A stretch of DNA of 5,220 nt from Chloracidobacterium sp. UBA7659 (GTDB lineage Bacteria > Acidobacteriota > Blastocatellia > Pyrinomonadales > Pyrinomonadaceae), in the NCBI GenBank assembly GCA_002483395.1, contig DLHV01000011.1:5693-10912 (forward strand). Reading direction: 5' to 3'. This document shows, in pieces, positions 1-5,082 of the stretch. Numbering within the stretch: the stretch's first letter is position 1; each line of letters starts with the position of its first letter. Under the pieces are notes generated by a model, which ran no database searches, had not been told where the DNA came from, and saw only the letters and a program-made list of their open reading frames with translations. A program made the translations under genes and the position numbers.

Positions 1-189
1 GACGACACCGGCGGCATCGGCAAACTCTACGCCCGGCAGGACGAGATCGGCACGCCCTTCTGCGTCACCGTCGATCACGAATCGCTGGTGGATAACGCGG
101 TCACCGTCCGCGACCGCGATACGTGGGAGCAGGAGCGCGTTCCTATTGATCAACTAAGAGAGTACCTGGGAAAGATGCTCAAGGCTTAA
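1..189 (+). CDS. glyS: Glycyl-tRNA synthetase, C-terminal end (partial)
   Basis: Frame 1 is open from the window edge to a TAA at 187-189 and gives 62 residues. The text [20 protein letters not shown], followed by CVTVD and [16 protein letters not shown], is the typical end of the class II anticodon-binding domain of the single-chain (alpha2, eukaryote/archaea-like) glycyl-tRNA synthetase. That enzyme charges tRNA-Gly with glycine in the cytoplasm. The catalytic core lies outside the window. The stop codon falls inside GCTTAAC (184-190), which reads on the other strand as the R' core of the attC-like site that follows, so the gene ends exactly at the inferred edge of the integron array. The cassette genes converge on it from the right. 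No separate intrinsic terminator is visible between them. The family call is firm; the symbol follows common usage for the single-chain enzyme. Confidence 0.93.
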   Translation, partial: DDTGGIGKLYARQDEIGTPFCVTVDHESLVDNAVTVRDRDTWEQERVPIDQLREYLGKMLKA

Positions 190-277
190 CGCCTCGGTTC
201 AGCAGCGCCGGCCAGAGAGCCTTGATCTTACGAGGAACCGTATTGCGGCCGCTGTCTGTTGCAACGGATTGTTCGCC
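184..277 (-). repeat. attC-like site 2, after the hydrolase gene
   Basis: Read on the minus strand: R'' GGCGAAC (277-271), a 5-base spacer, L'' GTTGCAACAG (265-256), a central arm of roughly 50 bases, L' CTGCTGAAC (205-197), a 6-base spacer, and R' GTTAAGC (190-184), which matches the GTTRRRY consensus. L' and L'' pair over nine positions (eight Watson-Crick and one G-T on the plus strand). One base is bulged immediately after GTT in L'' (position 262). The 5- and 6-base spacers and the bulge position agree with classical attC sites such as that of aadA cassettes. The bulge placement supports the minus orientation, the same as the gene. R'' departs from RYYYAAC at two positions. R' pairs with it only partly, which is expected if its last six bases come from the flanking DNA. 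Confidence 0.68.
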
Positions 278-324
278 GTTATCGCCTCACCCAGGGGGCG
301 GACAACTACCAAGGCCGGCTCGTT

Positions 325-891
325 TTACAGCCATGCCAGGTTCGCCCAACATTGGACGTAACCGGTGGCGATGGATTTGACCAAGCTGTCAGTGGCGGCG
401 GCATTGACCAGGGAGAAATGAAGCGCCCACTTAGACTTGCAGTCTTTCGCTTCATAGACCTTTCGTCTGCCGCCGGCCAGGCCCGGGTAGTTCATTGATT
501 TCACGTCGCCGCACACAGCCCCCCAGACTTGCGTGCTTGACCGTATGAGTTGACCGCTGTCTGGGGTAAAACCGTCGAGCGCCACGAGCACGACTTTGCT
601 GGTGTCCTTGAGGCCCTTGTCCACGGCATTGGCAATCGCGCAGCCGCTCGAATGGCCAACTATGTAGATCTTGTCCGCTTTGGACGCTTGGATTGCGGCG
701 ACCGCCGATTTGTACTGGCCGCTCTTGGTGAAGGTGGCGACGGCGCTGTTGGCACCGGATCCTGCGCCGTGTGGCCAGGAGAAGGCACTGAACTCTATGT
801 TAGGCCTCTGGCCTTTGGCGCTACTTAGCCATGCGTCCATGTTGGACTGAGTGGCCTGGTAACCGCCGAAGAAAACAACAAATGCGCTCAT
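325..891 (-). CDS. Small alpha/beta hydrolase, integron cassette gene
   Basis: This is a 188-residue protein with an alpha/beta hydrolase outline. A first strand (FVVFFGG, residues 4-10) ends in a glycine pair suited to an oxyanion hole. The nucleophile elbow is YIVGHSSG (76-83) with Ser81. A strand with acid candidate Asp106 follows (LVALDGF), then His158 in ALHFSLV. It has no signal peptide or membrane span, so it is probably cytoplasmic. At 188 residues it is a minimal member without an obvious lid domain. The substrate cannot be told; esterase- or thioesterase-like hydrolysis is a guess from the fold. The ATG at 891 is supported by a strong AAGGAGG (908-902) ten bases upstream. The gene is second in the integron array, pointing away from the integrase remnant, with an attC-like site 47 bases after its stop. 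The catalytic triad is assigned by eye. Confidence 0.8.
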   Translation of the reverse strand: MSAFVVFFGGYQATQSNMDAWLSSAKGQRPNIEFSAFSWPHGAGSGANSAVATFTKSGQYKSAVAAIQASKADKIYIVGHSSGCAIANAVDKGLKDTSKVVLVALDGFTPDSGQLIRSSTQVWGAVCGDVKSMNYPGLAGGRRKVYEAKDCKSKWALHFSLVNAAATDSLVKSIATGYVQCWANLAWL

Positions 892-901
892 TTGGTTTGA
901 A

Positions 902-908
902 CCTCCTT
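902..908 (-). promoter_or_regulatory. Ribosome-binding site of the hydrolase gene
   Basis: AAGGAGG on the minus strand, ten bases before the ATG at 891, is a near-perfect anti-16S match that fixes the start. It is the clearest ribosome-binding site in the window. A small hairpin (AGAGG/CCTCT, 913-928) lies just upstream in the transcript and could influence its exposure. No clear promoter was seen in the 129-base leader, so transcription may come from the promoter near 1775-1803 through cassette 1. Confidence 0.7.
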
Positions 909-1014
909 CAGAAGAGGCCGAGACCTCTGCTGTACCCTCTACGGAATCATGGCGCCGCTCTCGACATTCAGGACATTCCCAGACTGTCAGCCTCTCGAAT
1001 CAGTAGTGGATACC

Positions 1015-1080
1015 ACCAAACGTCATGCGTTCGGGCAGGTCCTCGTGCGAGTATGAGACGGGTGCAACGAAGGGTTAGCC
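1015..1080 (-). repeat. attC-like site 1, after the membrane protein gene
   Basis: Read on the minus strand: R'' GGCTAAC (1080-1074), the 5-base spacer CCTTC, and L'' GTTGCACC (1068-1061). This half closely resembles the same part of attC 2 (GGCGAAC, AATCC, GTTGCAAC). The other half is less certain. The best R' is GTTTGGT (1021-1015, one departure from GTTRRRY), preceded by AAC at 1032-1030, but the presumed L' does not pair well with L'' beyond GTT/AAC and one G-C. A short inner palindrome CTCG-CA-CGAG lies at 1042-1051. It may be a degenerate or rearranged site. Confidence 0.5.
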
Positions 1081-1748
1081 GTCAGAACCACTTCTTGGTG
1101 AAGAGCGTGTATGTCGACAGCGGTTCCTGAAAGCATGGCTTCACTGCCGCCTCAAGTTTCGCTTGAATGGCGTTGAACTTCGTTCTCACCTCATCCGTTT
1201 CCGTACCAATATCCCAGAAGACCCCTTCGTGCTTGTGCATCTCATCGAGGTGCCTCTGGAATTCGTCTTGTTCCATCTTGACCCGACCTTGGCGCTGCCA
1301 GTAGTACGTAGCAAGCATCTGTGCCGAGATGAAGATGGAATTCAGCACGCTATTGGTTTCACTGAAGATCGCCTCCGTGCTCGGGCCAAACGATGCCATG
1401 AACCGATACTTCAGCGTACTGAATTCGACAAAGGCCGATTCTTTCTTGGCATACCGCTCGACCACGATGTAGCCGCGGTCTAGCAGCTGAGCCTGTTCTG
1501 GTGTTTCGTGGTCGGCACGCCTGCGCGTGGAACCCTCAGAGGACTGGGAGAACGGGTTCCGGATGAATGCCACTGCGTCGCGAATCTCAAAGAACTTTGC
1601 CAGAACCTGTTCGGCAAGCTCAATCTGGCGCTTGCCAATGAACTCGCGCTTCCAGGCACCAATGCCAGAAATGATGGCCCAGCAGGCAGCAAAGACCGCG
1701 AAAGCTTGGGCGATGGTGGCGAGCTCAATCATTGCTTGTGACGGCTAA
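1021..1748 (-). mobile_element. Gene cassette 1 (membrane protein)
   Basis: The unit begins at TTAGCC (1748-1743, minus), just after the inferred attI crossover. Its attC R'' core GGCTAAC (1080-1074, minus) is the exact complement of that 5' end, as expected when both come from one circular cassette. It is very compact: the start codon lies 10 bases after the core and the stop codon 1 base before R''. The identity extends to an 11-base perfect inverted repeat (1074-1084 and 1739-1749). The distal limit at 1021 rests on a less clear R' site. Confidence 0.62.
1082..1732 (-). CDS. Unknown single-pass membrane protein, integron cassette gene
   Basis: This is a 216-residue protein of a family I cannot name. 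Residues 5-26 form one hydrophobic helix (IAQAFAVFAACWAIISGIG), followed by the basic stretch WKREFIGKR. By the positive-inside rule the remaining 190 residues should face the cytoplasm. That part is charged and probably helical, with likely coiled-coil stretches near 35-55 and 150-195, an Arg/Ser-rich loop near 62-76 and aromatic segments near 108-145. No enzyme motif is seen. The ATG at 1732 lacks a good Shine-Dalgarno. An in-frame TAG in the upstream core site rules out an earlier start. It is the first gene after the integrase remnant, sits about 36 bases downstream of a predicted transcription start, and ends one base before its attC core. This packing is typical of cassette genes of unknown function. 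Confidence 0.72.
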   Translation of the reverse strand: MIELATIAQAFAVFAACWAIISGIGAWKREFIGKRQIELAEQVLAKFFEIRDAVAFIRNPFSQSSEGSTRRRADHETPEQAQLLDRGYIVVERYAKKESAFVEFSTLKYRFMASFGPSTEAIFSETNSVLNSIFISAQMLATYYWQRQGRVKMEQDEFQRHLDEMHKHEGVFWDIGTETDEVRTKFNAIQAKLEAAVKPCFQEPLSTYTLFTKKWF

Positions 1749-1749
1749 C
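1743..1749 (-). other. Putative attI/cassette core boundary
   Basis: GTTAGCC on the minus strand lies between the promoter and the first cassette gene, 10 bases before its ATG. It is the exact complement of the R'' core of the cassette's own attC. Crossover in integrons falls between G and TT, which would place attI to the right of 1748. No clear second half-site of attI is visible. An in-frame TAG inside the core stops the membrane protein frame from extending upstream. Confidence 0.55.
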
Positions 1750-1774
1750 TATTGTTTCTAAATCCACATGCGTG

Positions 1775-1803
1775 ATTACATGTAAAACTAAGCCGTTTGT
1801 CAA
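1775..1803 (-). promoter_or_regulatory. Sigma70-type promoter, candidate cassette promoter Pc
   Basis: On the minus strand, TTGACA (1803-1798), a 17-base spacer, and TGTAAT (1780-1775): a consensus -35 and a one-mismatch -10. Transcription would start near 1768, leaving a leader of about 36 bases before the ATG at 1732. Its position between the integrase remnant and the first cassette core is where an integron Pc is expected. A perfect 10-base palindrome TTACATGTAA (1776-1785) overlaps the -10 and could be an operator, but that is speculative. Confidence 0.7.
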
Positions 1804-1834
1804 GCAAACTGCATTAGAATAGTCTTTAAAGGTA

Positions 1835-2170
1835 ATGGAACAAAAACCGACACTTTTGGACCAGGTTCGGCATACAGCAAGGCTGCGCCATTTGAGCAAG
1901 AAAACCGGGAATGCCTACGTGTCGTATATTCGGCACGCAACAGAAACACCGATACAAAAAGCCGTGCGCGCCGCAATGAAACGAGCCGGGGTCCACAAAC
2001 ACGGGAACTGCCATACATTCCGGCACAACTTTGCGAGGCATCTGCTGGAAAATCATTATGATATTCGAACTGTTCAGGAACTCCTCGGGCACAAAGACGT
2101 GCGCACCACCCAAATATTTACTCACGTAGTCAAGAACAAATCATTTGTAAAAAGTCCGTTTGATTTGTAG
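1835..2170 (+). pseudogene. intI: Integron-type tyrosine recombinase remnant (IntI-like), internally deleted
   Basis: The frame is open for 111 residues but joins two distant parts of an integron-integrase-like protein. Residues 7-34 ([20 protein letters not shown], then AYVSYIRH) are the start of the N-terminal SAM-like DNA-binding domain. Residues about 38-111 are the end of the catalytic domain: [13 protein letters not shown] (His60, Arg63), then [18 protein letters not shown] (His86) and a terminal KSPFDL like the SPLD tail of IntI proteins. Against a family length near 320, about 200 residues are missing, including the first catalytic arginine and the IntI-specific insert. The nucleophile is also lost: the usual IYTHV reads IFTHV, with Phe95 encoded by TTT at 2117-2119. 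It cannot be an active recombinase. The frame has stayed open, so the deletion may be recent or the small protein may persist. A weak AAAGG lies two bases before the ATG. Confidence 0.83.
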
Positions 2171-2189
2171 TTGATTTCCCGGAGTCTTC

Positions 2190-2195
2190 TATAAT
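2190..2195 (+). promoter_or_regulatory. -10 box (TATAAT) of cca
   Basis: A perfect TATAAT lies 16 bases before the cca ATG, in the 41-base gap after the integrase remnant. A start near 2202 would give a leader of only about 10 bases with no Shine-Dalgarno, so the mRNA would be nearly leaderless. The -35 is poor: TTGATT (2171-2176) is too close, and TTGTAG (2165-2170) is 19 bases away. Confidence 0.45.
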
Positions 2196-2211
2196 CAAAA
2201 CGTCGGTCAGT

Positions 2212-3708
2212 ATGAAAGATCGCTCGTCAAAAATTACCGATCTATCCGAGTTCATAAAAAACTCCGGCGGACGCGCGATGCTCGTCGGCGGATGCGTGCG
2301 CGATGAGTTGATGGGCGTTGAGCCGAAGGATTGGGATGTCGAGGTTTATGGTGTTGAGCCGGGAAAGCTGAAAGAGATTCTCGAGGAATTTGCAGAGCGG
2401 AGCGGGGACACTCCTGTCCCCATGAGTGCTGAGCACGAAAATGATTCCGCCGCAAGCGGCGGTGCGGACAAGAGTGTCCGCGCTCCGAAGATTGTTGGCG
2501 AGGCATTTGCGGTTTATAAGCTGGGTGAGGATCTCGATGTTTCTCTGCCACGGCGGGAGAGGAAAGTTGGAAAAGGGCATCGAGGATTCGTCGTCGAAGG
2601 CGATCCTGATATGTCGTTCGAAGACGCCTGTTCTCGGCGCGATTTTACGGTCAATGCGATTTTGAAGGACCCGTTAACCGGTGAGATCGTTGATCCGTTT
2701 AACGGCAGGGAAAATATCGAACGAAAAGTGCTGCGGCACGTGTCGAGCGAGACTTTTGCCGAGGATTCGCTGCGCGTTCTGCGTGCCGCACAGTTTGCCG
2801 CACGGTTGGAATTCGACATAGCACCGGAGACGGTCGAGATCTGTAAAACGATCGATGTCACCGATCTACCGAAGGAACGCATCTGGGGCGAACTTGAAAA
2901 GCTGCTATTAAAAGCGAAAAGGCCGTCAATTGGGCTGAAATGGCTTTATGAGCTTGGAGTCGTCGATCAGCTTTTTCCTGAGATGAAGGCATTGGTCGGG
3001 GTGCCGCAGGAGGCCGAGTGGCATCCCGAGGGTAATGTCGATGTTCATACGCTGATGGTCGTTGACGAAGCCCGGAAATTGATCGACGATCTGCCGTACG
3101 AGCGGCAAGTCGCGGTAATGCTCGGTGCTTTGGCACACGATTTCGGAAAGCCGCCGACTACCGTTTTTATGGACGGCCGCTGGCGTTCGCATTCGCATGA
3201 TGAAGCCGGAGTCGAGCCGACGATTTCATTCCTGGATACGCTTGGAATTTATACGCTCAATGGTTTCGACGTGCGGAATCAGATCGTTCAGCTCGTCCGA
3301 TATCACTTAAAGCCGGGCGAATATTACAAATCAAAATCGCCCGTCGGCGATGGAGCTTTTCGACGTTTAGCCCGGAAGGTCGAGGCTGATCTGCTCTATC
3401 GCGTGGCAAAGGCCGACTGCCTCGGCCGCAACCCGGACTGGCTGCCGAAAGACAAATGGTTCGGGTCGGAAGCTCAGGAATGGTTTATCGCAAGGGTCCA
3501 TGAGCTACAAATCGAGCGAAAGGCTCCGGAGCCGATATTGATGGGGCGACATCTTATCGAGTTGGGACTCGAACCATCGCCGGAATTCAAGAAAATCCTT
3601 GATGCGGTTTACGAATTGCAGCTCGACGGCAAGATAAATAGCGTCGACGAGGCGATCACTGCCGGCAAATCTATTCTTGACGAGAAGTCCAGCCCTAATC
3701 ATATATAG
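2212..3708 (+). CDS. cca: CCA tRNA nucleotidyltransferase with HD domain
   Basis: This 498-residue enzyme builds or repairs the 3'-CCA end of tRNAs from CTP and ATP in the cytoplasm. The class II nucleotidyltransferase head is clear: MLVGGCVRDELMG (23-35), the metal-binding pair Asp40/Asp42 in KDWDVEVYG, VSLPRRERK (110-118), GHRGF, the RRDFTVNAI motif (142-150), TGEIVDPFNG, and EDSLRVLRAAQFAARLEF (184-201). An HD phosphohydrolase domain follows with His279, HDFGK (309-313), His329 and His365, as in Cca proteins with phosphatase activity. Residues 63-92, between the DxD strand and VGEAFAVYKL, are extra relative to the family and correspond exactly to a palindromic insertion in the DNA. A close poly(A) polymerase paralogue is possible, but the HD domain favours Cca. 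The ATG follows a TATAAT box by 16 bases with no ribosome-binding site. Confidence 0.9.
   Translation: MKDRSSKITDLSEFIKNSGGRAMLVGGCVRDELMGVEPKDWDVEVYGVEPGKLKEILEEFAERSGDTPVPMSAEHENDSAASGGADKSVRAPKIVGEAFAVYKLGEDLDVSLPRRERKVGKGHRGFVVEGDPDMSFEDACSRRDFTVNAILKDPLTGEIVDPFNGRENIERKVLRHVSSETFAEDSLRVLRAAQFAARLEFDIAPETVEICKTIDVTDLPKERIWGELEKLLLKAKRPSIGLKWLYELGVVDQLFPEMKALVGVPQEAEWHPEGNVDVHTLMVVDEARKLIDDLPYERQVAVMLGALAHDFGKPPTTVFMDGRWRSHSHDEAGVEPTISFLDTLGIYTLNGFDVRNQIVQLVRYHLKPGEYYKSKSPVGDGAFRRLARKVEADLLYRVAKADCLGRNPDWLPKDKWFGSEAQEWFIARVHELQIERKAPEPILMGRHLIELGLEPSPEFKKILDAVYELQLDGKINSVDEAITAGKSILDEKSSPNHI
2398..2487. repeat. 90-base palindromic element inserted in frame in cca
   Basis: The element holds three strong hairpins: GGGGACA-CTCC-TGTCCCC (2404-2421), CCGCCGC-AA-GCGGCGG (2447-2462) and GCGGACA-AGAG-TGTCCGC (2464-2481). 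A weaker palindrome, GTGCTGAGCAC, lies at 2426-2436. The two ends, 2398-2422 and 2463-2487, are inverted repeats of each other, matching at 22 of 25 positions. Its length is exactly 30 codons; it starts on a codon boundary and contains no stop in the cca frame. Removing it joins FAE to KIVGEAF, close to the usual short loop of Cca proteins. No target duplication is obvious. It resembles REP or MITE-like palindromic elements, or in concept the in-gene palindromic elements of Rickettsia. Copies elsewhere in the genome cannot be judged from one window. Confidence 0.72.
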
Positions 3709-3764
3709 ACTTGCCCGAAAAACCCTGATTTCTCGACTAATTCAAATTCCTCGCCATCTTAATG

Positions 3765-3787
3765 ACAGGGCATTTTTACCCTTGTTT
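3765..3787 (+). other. Short stem-loop before the secreted hydrolase gene
   Basis: ACAGGG (3765-3770) can pair with CCCTTGT (3779-3785, one bulged T) around an A/T-rich loop, six to eight bases before the ATG at 3793. It could affect translation or be chance. In the whole 3709-3792 gap I see no convincing promoter; TTGCCC (3711-3716) with GACTAA (3735-3740) is a weak candidate. Confidence 0.2.
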
Positions 3788-3792
3788 GTTTT

Positions 3793-5019
3793 ATGAGCAG
3801 ATTCGTATATTTTGGAATTGTCATCTTCATAACGGCCAGCTCGGTTTTCTCGCAAACGCAGTCTATCTTTGTAAATCCGCAAACAACCGACCCGCAAATA
3901 GACACTTTCTTAGGCCAACATTACGTTGCTCGCAATCCAAGCATAACGCAGCGCGACCGTTTGATAGTTTTCTTCCCCGGCACAAATGGCCTTCCGTTTA
4001 ACTACCGCACGTTTATCAATCTCGCGGCTGATATGGGGTTTCACTCGCTCGGTTTGAGTTATGTTAATGGCGACGGTGTAAACGAACTCTGCGGCCCGAC
4101 AGGTGATCTGAATTGCTATGGAAACGTCCGGCTCGAAATTGTTGACGGGACCGAACGCTCGACCTTAGTCAGCGTCAACCGTCCGAATTCGATAGAAAAC
4201 CGGCTCATTAAGCTGTTGATTTATATGCAGCAGACCAATCCCTCGGCAAATTGGGCGCAATATCTTGACGCGAATAATCAGATCCGATGGGACAGAATTG
4301 TTGTGGCAGGGCATTCACAAGGCGGCGGACACTCCGGAATTATCGGAAAAAATCACCGTGTTGAGCGGGTCATCATGTTCGCGGCAATGGATTTCAGCGG
4401 TTTTCGAAACTCGGTTGCAAACTGGATTCTCGCCCCTGGCGTTACACCAAATTCGGAATTCTACGGCTTTTCACTTCAGCAAGACGAAGAAGTAAATTAC
4501 TTTCTACTTTCGACACGGGCATGGGTTGCCTACGGAATGGACGCGTTCGGTTCGCCAATCAATGTTGAAAGCGTGGCGTCTCCTTACAAAAATACGCACT
4601 CGCTAAACTCAAATTTCCAGTCGATTCCGAGTGGAAGCAACTATCACGGCGCAGTTGTTGTCGATTCGCGTTTTCCGGTTGATCAAAACGGCGTTTCAAT
4701 TTACGAGCCGGTTTGGCGGTATTTGCTGAATACAACTTCGCCTTTGAGTCTGACAACCCTTCAATTTTTACGGCACGGAGAGGCTGTTGGCCGTCCGCCG
4801 GTTGGGATCACGTCTAAACTTTACAGCATTTCGGTTCAGGGATCCGGTTTTGACGCGACAACAAAGGCTTTGATTAACGGAACTGAAGTTGAAACGGAAT
4901 TTGTCGGCGGAAATGAAATTCGCGCTAGGCTTCCGGCAGGGAGGATCGGAAGCGTCGGAAATTCAACGTTACAGGTTCGTAATCAAAATGGGCAGGTTTC
5001 GAATGTTTTAACCTTTTAG
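3793..5019 (+). CDS. Secreted alpha/beta hydrolase with C-terminal TIG-like domain
   Basis: This 408-residue protein starts with a signal peptide (hydrophobic residues 4-17, likely cleavage after VFS, before Gln21), so it is exported. Residues about 40-315 form an alpha/beta hydrolase: LIVFFPGTNG (57-66) provides the oxyanion-hole region, and VVAGHSQGGG (170-179) is the nucleophile elbow with Ser175. Asp200 in FAAMDFSG is an acid candidate, and His285 in SNYHGAVVVD is the probable catalytic histidine. Residues about 340-408 (SISVQGSGFDATTKALINGT onward to LPAGRIGSVGNSTLQVRN) look like an IPT/TIG immunoglobulin-like fold, often found on surface proteins. The substrate is unknown; an esterase, lipase or polymer-degrading role is possible. 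The nearest purine run, ACAGGG at 3765-3770, is too far from the ATG to serve as a ribosome-binding site. The gene follows cca by 84 bases and converges on rpoD. Confidence 0.82.
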   Translation: MSRFVYFGIVIFITASSVFSQTQSIFVNPQTTDPQIDTFLGQHYVARNPSITQRDRLIVFFPGTNGLPFNYRTFINLAADMGFHSLGLSYVNGDGVNELCGPTGDLNCYGNVRLEIVDGTERSTLVSVNRPNSIENRLIKLLIYMQQTNPSANWAQYLDANNQIRWDRIVVAGHSQGGGHSGIIGKNHRVERVIMFAAMDFSGFRNSVANWILAPGVTPNSEFYGFSLQQDEEVNYFLLSTRAWVAYGMDAFGSPINVESVASPYKNTHSLNSNFQSIPSGSNYHGAVVVDSRFPVDQNGVSIYEPVWRYLLNTTSPLSLTTLQFLRHGEAVGRPPVGITSKLYSISVQGSGFDATTKALINGTEVETEFVGGNEIRARLPAGRIGSVGNSTLQVRNQNGQVSNVLTF

Positions 5020-5022
5020 CTA

Positions 5023-5060
5023 AATAAAAAAGCGACGTGCGCACGGCAATCGCAAGTCGC
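5023..5060 (-). terminator. Intrinsic terminator of rpoD
   Basis: On the minus strand, GCGACTTGC (5060-5052) pairs with GCACGTCGC (5040-5032) over eight of nine positions around an 11-base loop. It is followed at once by a T-rich run (TTTTTTATTT, 5031-5022). This is the usual form of a Rho-independent terminator for the leftward rpoD transcript, 23 bases after its stop codon. For the rightward transcript the base run after the stem is not T-rich, so it should act mainly in one direction. Confidence 0.68.
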
Positions 5061-5082
5061 AAATCTAAAATCGCGAATCAAT

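Larger units (their letters stand above)
190..1020 (-). mobile_element. Gene cassette 2 (alpha/beta hydrolase)
   Basis: The limits are inferred from the crossover point G/TT in the two R' cores, GTTTGGT (1021-1015, minus) and GTTAAGC (190-184, minus). The 831-base unit would hold one gene, a 129-base leader before its start codon, and its attC 47 bases after its stop. The leader is longer than usual for a cassette and carries its own strong ribosome-binding site plus a small hairpin. The left limit is well placed. The right limit depends on the weaker R' of attC 1. Confidence 0.55.
184..2170 (-). mobile_element. Relic chromosomal integron with two cassettes
   Basis: The parts appear in integron order. 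A broken IntI-type integrase reads rightward (1835-2170). An outward-facing sigma70 promoter (1803 to 1775) lies between it and a GTTAGCC core boundary (1749-1743). Two genes read leftward, away from the integrase, and each is followed by an attC-like site (1015-1080 and 184-277). Integrons of this layout capture promoterless genes at attI and express them from Pc. The sequence shows the core sites, spacers and gene orientation directly. Calling it an integron rests on known attC structure. The integrase is too damaged to work, so the array should be frozen unless another integrase acts on it in trans. The alternative is an unrelated recombinase fragment beside two ordinary genes, but this would leave the matched core sites unexplained. 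Confidence 0.72.

Noticed and set aside
184..277. The region after glyS as an ordinary intrinsic terminator.
   Set aside because: It has no compact GC hairpin followed by a T run; the paired parts are nearly 60 bases apart and follow the attC pattern.
550..828. Open frames on the plus strand across the hydrolase and membrane protein genes (for example 550-828, 1163-1483, 1508-1741).
   Set aside because: They are antisense shadows without recognisable protein features, while the minus-strand frames have motifs, starts and fitting context.
1074..1749. Reading the 11-base inverted repeats as ends of an insertion sequence or MITE.
   Set aside because: No transposase lies between them, no target duplication is visible, and the repeats contain integron core sites with correct spacers, which explains them better.
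1776..1785. A LexA-type SOS operator at the integrase promoter, as in some integrons.
   Set aside because: TTACATGTAA is a palindrome but does not match a CTGT-N8-ACAG LexA box, and the binding specificity here is unknown.
2252..2580. Minus-strand open frames over the start of cca.
   Set aside because: They overlap the conserved nucleotidyltransferase motifs of cca, have no ribosome-binding site, and arise partly from the palindromic insertion.
325..5019. A link between the two alpha/beta hydrolases in the window.
   Set aside because: They differ in size, export signal and motif context (GHSSG, 188 residues, cytoplasmic; GHSQGG, 408 residues, secreted) and lie in unrelated neighbourhoods.
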